Of a stretch of 49,026 bases of DNA, positions 17,943 through 27,600 are shown one piece after another. Origin of the DNA: Pseudomonas morbosilactucae (GTDB lineage: Bacteria; Pseudomonadota; Gammaproteobacteria; Pseudomonadales; Pseudomonadaceae). The notes below the pieces were generated by a model. The model ran no database searches. It saw nothing but the letters and a program-made list of their open reading frames with translations, and was not told where the DNA came from. The translations under genes were made by a program, and so were the position numbers. Where the stretch lies: contig NZ_JALQCW010000045.1 in assembly GCF_023241715.1 (NCBI RefSeq), positions 1 through 49,026 of the forward strand. The letters are read 5' to 3'. Position 1 is the stretch's first letter. Each line of letters begins with the position of its first letter.

Positions 17943-17966
17943 CGCCGCAGGCGGGCAAGGACACTT

Positions 17967-18947
17967 ATGCACTCCCTCGCCATGGTCACCGGTGCCAACG
18001 GGCACCTGGGCAATACCCTGGTCCGGGCCTTGCTGGCCCAGGGGCAACAGGTTCGGGCCGGGGTTCGCGACCTCACACACATGGCCCCTTTAGACGGGCT
18101 GACCTGCGAGCCGGTACACGCCGAGCTGCAAGACCCAGCCTCCCTGCGCAAAGCCCTGCACGGCGTGGACGTGCTGTATCAAGTGGCCGCGGTGTTCAAG
18201 CACTGGGCCAGGGACCCCGAGCGGGAGATCGTCGAGGTCAATGTCCAAGGCACCCGCAATGTGCTGCGCGCCGCCGCCGAAGTCGGGGTCAAGCGCGTGG
18301 TGTATGTCAGCTCCGTGGCGGCAGTGGGGCACAACGGCCAGCCCCTGGATGAGGGCCACTGGAACAGCGACCTGCAAAACCCCTACTACCGTTCGAAAAT
18401 CCTCGCCGAACAAGCCGCCTGGCAGTGCGCGGAACAACTGGGCCTGCCCCTGGTCACGGTGCTGCCCTCGGCGATGATCGGCCCCCATGCCGAACGCCTT
18501 ACCGACACCCTGGGTTTTCTCGCTTCAGTGCTGGCGCGCCGGGTACCGCTGGACCCGAACTTCCTGTTCAACTTCGTCGATGTGCGGGATGTGGCCGCCG
18601 GCATGATCAGCGCCGCCGAGCGCGGGCGGCCGGGAGAACGTTACCTGCTCGCCAACCGCCAATGCTCGTCGCTGACCGAGATTATCCAGGCCGTCAACCA
18701 AGTGGTGCCCGGTTACCAAGTGCCGCGTCGGGCGCCAAAAAGCCTGCTGCTGGCCCTGGCCTGGATCGAGGAACAACGTGCCCGATTCAGCGGCCGCCCC
18801 GCCGAACTGCTGCTCAGCCAGGTGCGGATGTTTTATGGGGTGCCCCAGGAATACTGCATCGACAAGGCCATCAACGAACTGGGTTACCAGCCCCGGCCAC
18901 CGCAGTTGGCGCTGCAACAGGCCTTTGCGTACTTGCAGCAACGCTGA
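17967..18947 (+). CDS. extended SDR / NAD(P)-dependent epimerase-reductase
   Basis: A 326-aa cytosolic oxidoreductase of the extended short-chain dehydrogenase family, closest in style to dihydroflavonol-4-reductase-like proteins. It has the Rossmann motif TGANGHLG (residues 8-15), a conserved Ser in YVSSVAAVG and the catalytic Y-x-x-x-K within NPYYRSKILAE. AAGGACACTT precedes the ATG. The substrate is unknown. Upstream lies a MerR-type operator, and its 3' end overlaps the convergent MerR gene by 77 bp, which suggests that this regulator controls it. Confidence 0.88.
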   Translation: MHSLAMVTGANGHLGNTLVRALLAQGQQVRAGVRDLTHMAPLDGLTCEPVHAELQDPASLRKALHGVDVLYQVAAVFKHWARDPEREIVEVNVQGTRNVLRAAAEVGVKRVVYVSSVAAVGHNGQPLDEGHWNSDLQNPYYRSKILAEQAAWQCAEQLGLPLVTVLPSAMIGPHAERLTDTLGFLASVLARRVPLDPNFLFNFVDVRDVAAGMISAAERGRPGERYLLANRQCSSLTEIIQAVNQVVPGYQVPRRAPKSLLLALAWIEEQRARFSGRPAELLLSQVRMFYGVPQEYCIDKAINELGYQPRPPQLALQQAFAYLQQR

Positions 18948-19329
18948 GCGAACCGTCACAGGCGGGCACGGCCCCAGGTCCGAAACGTTGCGCCAGTTCG
19001 CCCCGCAGCGCCAACAATTGCAGGTCCTGGGCCTGCAAGGCAGCAATCTGTGCCTGGATTTCCTGACGCTTGGCGTCGATGCCTTGCTGAGCCAGCGCCA
19101 CCGGAAACCCTTCGGTCGTCTGCTTGGCCTCAACCAGTTCGCGCAATTGGCTCAACTTGAAGCCCACCGCCTGGGCGGCGCGAATCAGCTGCACCACGTC
19201 CAGGTGATGGGCACTGTAGACCCGATAGGTGCCCTGGCGCGGGGGGAGGCGCAACAAGCCCATTTGCTCATACAGGCGAATGGCCTTGGAGGTGCAGCCT
19301 GATAAGTTCGCCAGCGTGCCGATGTACAT
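18871..19329 (-). CDS. MerR-family transcriptional regulator
   Basis: A 152-aa regulator with the N-terminal MerR winged helix-turn-helix: IGTLANLSGCTSKAIRLYEQMGLL followed by YRVYSAHHLDVVQLIRAAQAVGF. A dimerisation helix and a short C-terminal tail follow. The cysteines typical of metal- or SoxR-type sensors are not arranged as in those families, so the signal is unknown. GAGAGGACT supports the ATG at 19329. The gene is convergent with the SDR gene, whose promoter carries a MerR-type dyad at 17897-17912. Confidence 0.85.
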   Translation of the reverse strand: MYIGTLANLSGCTSKAIRLYEQMGLLRLPPRQGTYRVYSAHHLDVVQLIRAAQAVGFKLSQLRELVEAKQTTEGFPVALAQQGIDAKRQEIQAQIAALQAQDLQLLALRGELAQRFGPGAVPACDGSLSVAASTQRPVAAPTAVAGAGNPVR

Positions 19330-19397
19330 AGTCCTCTCCCTGAACCCCTGGTTAGGCCGCGCAGCTTACCGGCAAGCCGAGCCCGGCGTCTTGCCGG

Positions 19398-20747
19398 CTA
19401 ACGCGCCAGCACCGGCAGCAGCGCCCGCGCTTCCAGCCCGCCACCCGGGCGATTGTGCAAGGTCAGCTCGCCACCCTGCTCCAGGACAATCGCCCGGGCC
19501 GCCGACAAGCCCAGCCCGACGCCGCCGGTGCTCTTGTTGCGGGAGGTCTCCAGGCGGAAGAACGGCGCAAACACCTGCTCCAGGAATTCAGGCGCGATGC
19601 CCGGGCCGCGGTCGAGCACGCGGATCAACAACTGGTCCGCCCGCGACTCCAGTTCGATGGCCGGCTCGCGGCCGTACTTGATGGCGTTGTCCAGCAGGTT
19701 GCCCATGACCCGCCTCAGCCCCAAAGGACGGCCGCAGAACACCAGCCGTGACGGGCCGCGGAAGTGAATGTCGATGGACTGGTCACGGTAATCGTCCACC
19801 AGGGTCTGCAGCAACTCCGCCAGGTCGAACGAGGTCGCCTGCTCAAGCCGCGCATCGTCGCGGAAGAACTCCAGGGCCGAGTTGATCATGGCCTGCATTT
19901 CATCCACATCACGGAACAGCCGTTGCTGCTGGTCAGGGTCTTCGATGAACTCACCGCGCAGGCGCATGCGCGTCAGGGGCGTGCGCAAGTCATGGGAAAT
20001 CGCCGCCAGCATCTGGGTGCGGTCCTGAATGAAATGCTGCAACTGCGCCTGCATCGCATTGAAAGCGAGGATCGCCTGGCGGATTTCATGGGGGCCCACC
20101 GGCTCGATGGGGGGCGCATGAAAGTCCACGGCAAAACGCCGCGCGCCCTCGGCGAACTGCTGCAAGGGCCTGGCCAGGCGGCGAGTGGCGATCAGCGCCA
20201 CCAGGCTGATGGACAGCAGCACCAGGGCAATCAGGATCAGGTTGCGCGGCCCCTCCTCCAGCCCCCAACTGCGGGACGCCGACGAGAACAACAGCCAGGA
20301 ACCGTCGAGCAACTGAATCAGCAGCGCATAGCCGCCATCGGCGCCAGGCCAGTCGCTGGGTTCGTAGGCCTCGATATGCCGCGGCGGCCCACTCAGCGCG
20401 TTGCGCAGTACCCGGGAGCCGCTGCCGAACTCCGAGTCATCCTGGTACGGCAAGCCCAGGCCGTCGCGGCTCCGGTACCACTGGGCGTTGATCTTGTCGT
20501 CGCTGACGGCGGCCGCCAGCCGCGGACGCTGGGCCGGTTGCGAGGCTTCGATCACCCGGGTGATGGCGGCGACCCGTTCCAGCAGGCCGGTCTCGGTCAG
20601 CGGCGGTTTGGCCCAGACCCCGGCCAACTGCACGAACAGGCTGTTGAAGGCCAACGCGGTGAGCATGGCCATGACGATGGTCAGGGCGATCCAGCGCGCC
20701 ACCGTGTCTCGCGGGCGATAACGCAGCGCGGCACGAAACGCTTTCAC
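19398..20747 (-). CDS. sensor histidine kinase (EnvZ-like architecture)
   Basis: A 449-aa inner-membrane kinase with transmembrane helices near residues 18-42 and 170-190 flanking a periplasmic domain of about 125 residues. HAMP (about 190-243) is followed by the H-box AAISHDLRTPLTRMRLR, the N-box NLLDNAIKYG and the ATP-binding motifs DRGPGI and GVGLGLSAARAIV. Its start overlaps the stop of the response-regulator gene by four bases (ATGA), so the two are translationally coupled. The stimulus is unknown. The closest well-known layout is EnvZ/RstB type. Confidence 0.9.
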   Translation of the reverse strand: MKAFRAALRYRPRDTVARWIALTIVMAMLTALAFNSLFVQLAGVWAKPPLTETGLLERVAAITRVIEASQPAQRPRLAAAVSDDKINAQWYRSRDGLGLPYQDDSEFGSGSRVLRNALSGPPRHIEAYEPSDWPGADGGYALLIQLLDGSWLLFSSASRSWGLEEGPRNLILIALVLLSISLVALIATRRLARPLQQFAEGARRFAVDFHAPPIEPVGPHEIRQAILAFNAMQAQLQHFIQDRTQMLAAISHDLRTPLTRMRLRGEFIEDPDQQQRLFRDVDEMQAMINSALEFFRDDARLEQATSFDLAELLQTLVDDYRDQSIDIHFRGPSRLVFCGRPLGLRRVMGNLLDNAIKYGREPAIELESRADQLLIRVLDRGPGIAPEFLEQVFAPFFRLETSRNKSTGGVGLGLSAARAIVLEQGGELTLHNRPGGGLEARALLPVLAR

Positions 20748-21463
20748 TGGCGGCTCACGCTGGGGGTGAACAGGTAGCCGCCATTGCGCACGGTGCGAAT
20801 CATCGCCGGCCGCTTGGTGTCGAACTCCAGCTTGCGCCGCAGGCGGCTGACCTGCACATCGATGCTGCGATCGAAAGCGTCATGGGCCTGGCCCCGGGCC
20901 AAGTCCAGCAACTGCTCGCGGGTGAGGATGCGCTGGGGGTGCTCGACAAACACCAGCAGCAGGTCGAACTCCCCGGCCGACAGCGGGATCATCACCTGCT
21001 CTGGCGAGCGCAGTTCGCGACGGGTGAGGTCCAGTTGCCAGTCGGCGAACTTGATCAGCGGCCGGGGCGCTTCACCGCTCAAGGGTCGACTCTCCCCGGC
21101 CCGCCGCAGTACTGCCCGCACCCGGGCCAGCAGTTCGCGGGCATCGAAGGGTTTGCTCAGGTAATCGTCGGCCCCCATTTCCAGGCCCACCACCCGATCA
21201 CTCAACTCGCCCATGGCGGTGAGCATGATCACCGGCGTGGCCCGCTGCTGACGCAGGCGCTGGCACAGGCTGAGGCCATTTTCCCCGGGCAGCATCAGGT
21301 CGAGGATGATCAGGTCCGGGGCCTGGCGCTCCAGGGCCATCCAGAGTGAGGCGCCATCGGTGGCGACCTCGACCTGGTAGCCCTGTTGCACAAAAAATTT
21401 CTTCAGCAGCGCGAGGACCTCAAGGTCGTCGTCGACGATTAAAAGACTGCTCACCAGCGGCAT
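20744..21463 (-). CDS. OmpR-family response regulator
   Basis: A 239-aa DNA-binding response regulator. The receiver domain shows LLIVDDDLEV with acidic pocket residues, phospho-acceptor Asp in DLIILDLMLPGENG, and the conserved Thr and Lys (VIMLTA, YLSKPF). The C-terminal winged helix has LTRREL, LLLVFVEHPQRILTREQLLD and the recognition segment SIDVQVSRLRRKLE ending in VRNGGYLF. I use the ATG at 21463; an adjacent in-frame GTG at 21466 is equally possible. It is coupled to the kinase gene and divergent from mlaA 158 bp away. Confidence 0.9.
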   Translation of the reverse strand: MPLVSSLLIVDDDLEVLALLKKFFVQQGYQVEVATDGASLWMALERQAPDLIILDLMLPGENGLSLCQRLRQQRATPVIMLTAMGELSDRVVGLEMGADDYLSKPFDARELLARVRAVLRRAGESRPLSGEAPRPLIKFADWQLDLTRRELRSPEQVMIPLSAGEFDLLLVFVEHPQRILTREQLLDLARGQAHDAFDRSIDVQVSRLRRKLEFDTKRPAMIRTVRNGGYLFTPSVSRQ

Positions 21464-21621
21464 CACTTAAGGGGTGAAAGAGCGGTTATCTAAAACCATT
21501 CGACGCCAGCCGTCATATATTTCAATGCGGTAACAAACCTTCACCCAGGCAATAAAGCAGACATCTTTGCGCAAGCAGCGAATGCCAGCATCGGCCTCCC
21601 CTTGATGGAGATCCTTCGCTC

Positions 21622-22410
21622 ATGCCGTTGCTGAAACCTTCCCCCGCCCTGGCCCGCCATGCGGCGCTGGCACTGACCCTGTCCTGGCTCGCCGGCTGCA
21701 GCAGCCAGGCCCCCAACGAGCCGCGCCCCTGCACCCCGACCGATACGGTCGTGTACGACCCGGCAGAACGGGTCAACCGTGGCATCTTCGCCTTCAACCG
21801 GGTGGTCGATGACTACGCCCTGGCGCCGGTCGCCCGGGGTTATCGCCATCTGCCCGACGTGGTGCAACAGGGTGTGCATAACTTCGCCAGCAACTTTGGC
21901 GAACCCAAGGTGTTTATCAACGACCTGCTGCAAGGCAACCCCAAACGCTCGGTCAACACCCTCGGGCGCTTTGCGGTCAACAGCACCGTCGGCGTGCTGG
22001 GCCTGATCAATGTCTCCGACCCGCTGGGCATCCCCCGTCACGATGCCGACTTCGGCCAGACCTTTGGCGTGTGGGGCATCGGCAACGGCCCGATCGTCGA
22101 ACTGCCCCTGCTGGGCACGGCCAACAGCCGCGATGCCAGCGGGCGCGTGCTGAGCTTTTTCTTCGACCCTTTCGGCGACCACAGCGACACCGTACAAACC
22201 CTGGGCACCGTGGCCACGGTGGGCGGCGTAATCGACGGCCGCGCCGCCCTGCTGCCGCTCACCGACAGCCTGCAAAACATGCCGGACTACTACAGCGCCC
22301 TGCGCAACGTCGTCGCCGAACACCGCGCGGCCTTCGTCGAAGAAGGCAAACAGGGGCTGACCGATCCCGGGAAAAACCGCTGCGAGGGCCCCGACCATGA
22401 CACCTTCTGA
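21622..22410 (+). CDS. MlaA-family outer-membrane lipoprotein (VacJ-like)
   Basis: A 262-aa protein with a lipoprotein signal and lipobox LAGC. The mature part follows the MlaA pattern: YDPAERVNRGIFAFNRVVDDYALAPVARGY, then FASNFGEPKVFINDLLQG, NSTVGVLGLINVSDPLGIPRHDADFGQTFGVWGIG and YYSALRN. MlaA sits with an outer-membrane porin and removes mislocalised phospholipids from the outer leaflet, passing them to MlaC. The other mla genes are not here, so this may be a second copy. GGAG lies about 12 bases upstream. The 3' end overlaps the next gene by 14 bp. Confidence 0.9.
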   Translation: MPLLKPSPALARHAALALTLSWLAGCSSQAPNEPRPCTPTDTVVYDPAERVNRGIFAFNRVVDDYALAPVARGYRHLPDVVQQGVHNFASNFGEPKVFINDLLQGNPKRSVNTLGRFAVNSTVGVLGLINVSDPLGIPRHDADFGQTFGVWGIGNGPIVELPLLGTANSRDASGRVLSFFFDPFGDHSDTVQTLGTVATVGGVIDGRAALLPLTDSLQNMPDYYSALRNVVAEHRAAFVEEGKQGLTDPGKNRCEGPDHDTF

Positions 22411-22681
22411 ACCCCGCTCGCTGATGCTGCTGCAACAGGTGGCCATGCAAGACGACGCTTGCCTGCACTGTCGAGAAATCAGCCTGGACCTCTCCGAGGA
22501 CCAGCAGCACCTGATCCTCAGTCGCTACAGCGAACGCTACAGCCCCGACGGCATGGAATGGGTCGAACGCAAACATCAGGTACCGATAGCCGAACTGCTG
22601 CGCTGGGTCATCGAAGAAGGCCAGCCGCCGACACTGCTGCAGAGCGACCCGGCGGCCGAACTGAACGTGGCGGCTCACTGA
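22397..22681 (+). CDS. hypothetical protein, 94 aa, overlapping mlaA
   Basis: The small acidic soluble protein has two cysteines in a C-x-x-C arrangement (DDACLHCREIS) that could bind metal or form a disulfide, but no other recognisable motif. The ATG lies inside the 3' end of the mlaA-like gene, overlapping by 14 bp, so co-translation is likely. I do not recognise the family. Confidence 0.65.
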   Translation: MTPSEPRSLMLLQQVAMQDDACLHCREISLDLSEDQQHLILSRYSERYSPDGMEWVERKHQVPIAELLRWVIEEGQPPTLLQSDPAAELNVAAH

Positions 22682-22823
22682 GCCGCGCGGGAGCCTGGGC
22701 AGGACCGGATTGAACGAAGCACTGAGAGAGCCGCAGAAGACTTTGCTATCGTACCGACCCCATCCACCCGCCCTGTGCCCAGCGGCTCTCCTGCCCGACA
22801 CAGGCGTTTGATTGCGATAAGCC

Positions 22824-23078
22824 ATGCCTCTCGAAATCTATGCGCTGCTGTACCTGAAACTGCTCCTGTCCATCTGGGCCGGTGTGTGGGTCATCGTGGT
22901 CAAAAAACGCGGCCGCTTCGGACGGCTCCCCGCCAATCTGGCAGGGGCGGTTGCCGGCTTTATCGCGTTTATCGTGGCACTCACCGTATTCCCCACAATG
23001 CCGCACAAAACCCCGACCATCAGCAGCCTCTCGACCCCGGCGGCTGCGGTCGAGGTGGTGAAAGAGCGGAGGGTCTGA
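22824..23078 (+). CDS. small membrane protein, 84 aa
   Basis: The protein has two hydrophobic segments, LYLKLLLSIWAGVWVIVV (about residues 9-26) and ANLAGAVAGFIAFIVALTVF (about 37-57), with a basic loop (KKRGRFGR) between them. The C-terminal tail is Ser/Thr/Pro-rich. The function is unknown. No clear ribosome binding site stands out (GCGATAAGCC before the ATG), but the segment pattern looks coding. It borders the AT-rich tail of the type VI island. Confidence 0.55.
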   Translation: MPLEIYALLYLKLLLSIWAGVWVIVVKKRGRFGRLPANLAGAVAGFIAFIVALTVFPTMPHKTPTISSLSTPAAAVEVVKERRV

Positions 23079-24031
23079 GTTTGAAGCTTCAACTAGGTCA
23101 GAAGTTCGAGTGTCGAGATTCGGGTAGGGTTTGATAGGTTGGTGCAGGGTGGGGCAATAACCAGCCGCAGAGTCGTGACAGTTCAATAGGTTGTAACACC
23201 AGCCCAGTCACCCCGCCATGGTACAGCCATTGAAAGCACATGTTCTGCGAAAAAGACCCAAGCCCCAACATTCTAATAGCATAGTGACTTCACCTGTTCC
23301 TAAACATTGATCAAAACCATACCGATCTCTAACTATTTAATTAGCCACATTAAACAAACACACCACCTCAGCAATACAATCTTCACTCCTAGACAACACC
23401 AAGAAAAATAAAGTGCACCTCATTTACGAAGCATACAAAAGACCTGCTTCATACATCACAACAACAGCTTAACCCCCACTATAAAAACATAGCAAAAAAT
23501 ATAATCCAGATCATAACACCCAATAAAAAATCGAAAACCCGATATTAAATCCGACTTCCCAGAAATCAAAATCCTACTTTAAAAGTAAGTTTATCACCTT
23601 TAAAACCAACCAATTTTTTCGCCACAAATCAGCAATCATCCATTAAAAACCTCATCAGCATTACAACGCATCAATCTCAACCTATTACTTACAATACCCC
23701 TCAGCTTCTCCAAAACATCACACCAACTTAAACCTGAGGAGATTTTATTCCTCACCAAAAAATCAAAACCGTATAAAGCCCTCACTCATCAAAGTACTTC
23801 ATACGAAATACATCCACTAAACCACTATGACTACCATTACATAAGAGGACATCTCGCAGCACGCCCTCAACCTACAACGAATCAGAAACTACGCAGAGAA
23901 TTCTGCCCGAACCCTGCACTAGACCAACAACATACAAAGCATTCCAGCTTAGAATAAAAACTAAATCATCAACCCTTTGTATCTATCACTCAAACAAAGC
24001 AAAACTTTATTTTGAAACCTTCATGCTTATC
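23079..24031. other. 950-bp AT-rich non-coding tail of the Rhs island
   Basis: No ORF longer than about 60 codons is seen on either strand from roughly 23100 to 24031. From 23240 on the plus strand is strongly G-poor and A/C-rich, the same bias as the immunity gene beside it and unlike the rest of the window. Rhs loci commonly carry displaced toxin tips and immunity genes downstream, so this may be a decayed remnant of such cassettes. I found no recognisable toxin fragment by eye. Confidence 0.5.
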
Positions 24032-24619
24032 CTAAACCTTAATCAACTCATGAAACTCTAAAAAAGAGTGATCAAAATCAAGCAGTAATATTTTATTTTT
24101 TAGCTCTTCTGAGACAACAATATTAAATGCATCCCCCCACTCTCTAAGGCGAAATGCACATAACTCTTTAGGGATTCTCTTATCATCAATAACCGGACTT
24201 ATAAAAAACCGACCTTTTTTGTACTCCCACTCAGCGGGCTCATAATTTACGGGCCATGGCTCATACTCTGACAATCCCCAATTCACACAATCAATGTGTT
24301 TATACAGATGCATCAGTAAATACGTGTGCTGCGTCTCTTCATTTACTATGGGAACAAGCTGAACGCCGGGAACCTTTAATGAATCTATACTGGGTATATT
24401 TGAATCAAACATAATAACTCTTGAACCCAACGTATTAACCGGAGAAACCTCACCTCTATCTAATACTTTATAAAATAGATCCTGATGAATCTCCTCCTCC
24501 ATATTAGATATTGCAATAGCGCTTAGAGCTCCACTTTCACTAGAAAGCTTGGTTTTCGGATTTAAATATCCTTTCCACTTCCGACTTGACACATTTGGAT
24601 TTAGCTTAAAATACCTCAT
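24032..24619 (-). CDS. putative immunity protein to the AHH-type Rhs toxin (Imm11/DUF1629-like)
   Basis: A 195-aa cytosolic protein, AT-rich relative to its neighbours, whose start overlaps the stop of the rhs gene by four bases (ATGA). That position directly after a polymorphic toxin tip is the strongest evidence for immunity. The sequence (MRYFKLNPNV at the start, SRVIMFDSNIPSIDSLKVPG, FFISPVIDDKRIPKELCAFRL and LLLDFDHSFLEFHELIKV) resembles the Imm11/DUF1629 family, which commonly pairs with AHH nucleases. The family name is from memory of its pattern and is less sure than the role. Confidence 0.7.
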   Translation of the reverse strand: MRYFKLNPNVSSRKWKGYLNPKTKLSSESGALSAIAISNMEEEIHQDLFYKVLDRGEVSPVNTLGSRVIMFDSNIPSIDSLKVPGVQLVPIVNEETQHTYLLMHLYKHIDCVNWGLSEYEPWPVNYEPAEWEYKKGRFFISPVIDDKRIPKELCAFRLREWGDAFNIVVSEELKNKILLLDFDHSFLEFHELIKV

Positions 24620-27600
24620 GGGGATGCCTTTATTAGTATGTCATTTAACCAAGAACCTGGCGTTACTGCTTCAACTCTGAGTTTTTTTAGCTCATCTGTA
24701 AAAGCATCGGGCCCACGCTCACTAGCTTGTTCGAGGCGATCAAATATTTTTTGATGCATTCCTTCAGGATGTGGCCCTTTATGGCCGGGGACATCCACTT
24801 TATTCAAAGGATCGTTGAGTATATCTTTGCGAGACTTACCATTTCTGAACTGCCCCAAACCGTTTTCTTTAAATAAGTCTCTAAATCTACTAGACCAAAC
24901 TCTATGTTTATTTGTAGCAATATGGTGAGTCGGAGCACAAGCCGAAAGCCCCCACGGATCAATCCACCCCAACGCATTCGGCGCATACCGATAAAGGTTA
25001 TCCCCCCCCAACAACCCAATCGGATCCTGGGTGGTAAACCGTCCCACCGCCGGATCGTAGTACCGGAAGGTGTTGTAGTACAGCCCGCTTTCCCGGTCGT
25101 GGTACTGCCCTTGAAAGCGCAGGTTCTGCTCCACCAGGTTCGGTGATAACGCTTCCAGCCCGCCCCAGGCTTTGTAGTAGGCGCGCCACACCACGTGCCC
25201 TTCGGCGTTGGTCATTTCTTGCGGCGTGCCGATCTGGTCGGTGTGGAAGTAGTAGTACCGGGCGTCTCGTTCCGGCAGTTCGGGGTCGGTGTCGATACGG
25301 GCCAGGGGCGCGTAGCTGCCGGGTTCGTAGAGGTACAGGCTGTGGAGTTGCGGCTGCTGTTCCTGAAGCAGGCGCAGGCCTTGCCAGAGGAACCTGATTT
25401 CCTCGGCCTGGCCGTCTTGCGTGACGTGTTTGCCGATGCGCCGGCCCAGGGCGTCGTAGTGGTACCGGGCCTCGCTGCGCAGTTTCGAGCCTTGCCAGGT
25501 TTCGGTTTTGATCAGGCGGTTTTCACTGTCGTAGTGAAAGCGTTGCATGGCCCCGGTTGCACTGCTTTTTTCGCTGAGGTTGCCCCAGGTGTCGTAGCTG
25601 AAACGCAGGTCCTTGAAGGCGACGAGGCGGTTATCAGGCAGGCTTTCAAAGTGCCAACGACCGCTGCCGCTGAGGTTGCCGGCGGGATCGTAGGAGAAGT
25701 CCTCGGTCTGCAACTGTGGGTGATCGGGTTGGCGGCTACGCAGTTGGCCACTGGCGTCGTAGGTGAAGTGAGTCACCCCACGCTGTTTATCGGTCACGCG
25801 CTGCACTTCGCCGCCTGGGCTGTAGTGGTAGCGACGATGCAGGGCGGTGGCCGGGTGCTGTGGGTGGCCGAGCAGGCTGTCGGTTTTTTCCTGAAGCTGG
25901 CTGAGTTGCTCGTGGGGCAGGCGGATTGCGGCCTGCCACACCTTACGGTCCTTGCTGTCGTAACCATAGCGGCTGGTGAGCGCCCCCTGGGTACGCAGGG
26001 TTTCGCGGTGCAAGGCGTCACGCTCGAAGTCGCTGATCATCCGACCGTCGAGGTTGATCTGGTGCAGGTGGCCGCTGCCGTAGTGAAGGTAGTTCGCCTG
26101 GCGCCCGTCAGGCAGCGTCAAGCCGGTGAGGTTGCCCAACGCGTCGTAGCTGTAGCCGAGGTTGCCGGTGCTGCTGTCTTCACTCAGCAGTTGGCCGGCG
26201 GCGTCGTAACTGAACGCCAGGTGATCAAGGCCGACACCACGAGCCTTGCCTGCTGCACTCGGCTGGCGATCCACGGCAATCAGCCGATCGACATCATCGT
26301 ACTGGTAGTCCAGACGCCCATCGTCGGTGATGCGGCTGAGCAGGCGCCCCGCAGCATCGTGCTCGAAGTATTGCTGGCGGGAGACGTCATTGAAGCCCTG
26401 CCGGGAGACTTCCTCCAACTGCGCCAAGGCGCCGCTGAGGGTGTAACGGAAGCGCCGGCGCAGGCCGTCGACCCGCACTTCTTCCTGCAGGCGATCGCTG
26501 GCGTCGTAACGGAAGCGATAGGCCGCCTTGTTCTCGTTGAGCAAGGCAATCAGGCGCTGGCAGTTATCGTACTCATAGTGAACCTGCTGCCCTCTCGGGT
26601 CCTGGCGTTTGCTCAGCAACCCGCGGGGCGTGCGCGTCACATAGGTGGTGCGCTCGTCGGCATCGGTATGGCTGAGCAGTTGGCCAAGGGCGTTGTAGCT
26701 GTAAGCGTCATGACTGCCGTCCGGGTGCTCGACGCGCAGCACTTCACCGTCAGCCTTGCGGATCAGGCGGGTGGTGCGCTCCAGGGCATCCTTGATGCTG
26801 AGCAGGTGCAGGTTCTGGTCGTAGGCATAGTGGGTGCGATGACCGGAACAGTCCTGGTACTGCTCGATTTGCCCCAGTGCGTTCCACCACAGGTGCGTGG
26901 TGTTGCCCAGCGGGTCGGTGCAGGTGTGGGGCAAGCCGTCGGTGGTGTTGAAGTACTGAGTGACATGCCCCAGCGGATCGACACTATCGAGCAACGTGCC
27001 GTTGCTGTCGTAGACCCAACTCTGGGTGCTGCCGTCCGGGCGCTGGATGCTGGTGATCAGGCTGGTGTTGAGGTGGTAGCTGTAGCAGGTGCTGCGGCCC
27101 AGCGGGTCGACTTCCTCGACCAGGCGCGCGAAGTCGTCGTAGACGAAGGCCAGTGAATTGCCGTCCGGCAACTCCAGGCGCGTCATGTTACCTGCGTCGT
27201 CCAGCTCGAACCGGTAGTGCTCGCCACCGAAGTCACGGCAGGCCGTTACCCGACGGCCATCGTTGTAGTGAATCAGCGCGACACGGTTGAGCACGTCACG
27301 GATTTCGGTTTGCTGCTGGGCCAGGTCGTAGTGGAAATGGTAACGCTCACCGTCACTGGTCCAGTGCTCGACCACGCGGGGCTGATGATCGTCGAAGCGG
27401 GTCGACCAACGATACTGACAAACCAGCCCCAGGGCATTTTCGTGGGCGACCATGCGCCCCTGCTCGTAGGCAAACTGGCGCACTCGATCGCCATTGCGAT
27501 TGATCACCTGCTGGAGTTGCCCATCGGCGTCGTACTGGTAGTGAACCAGGGTTTCCACAGGCCGGTTGTCCACCACCCTTTCCACCCGACTCAGGCGCCG

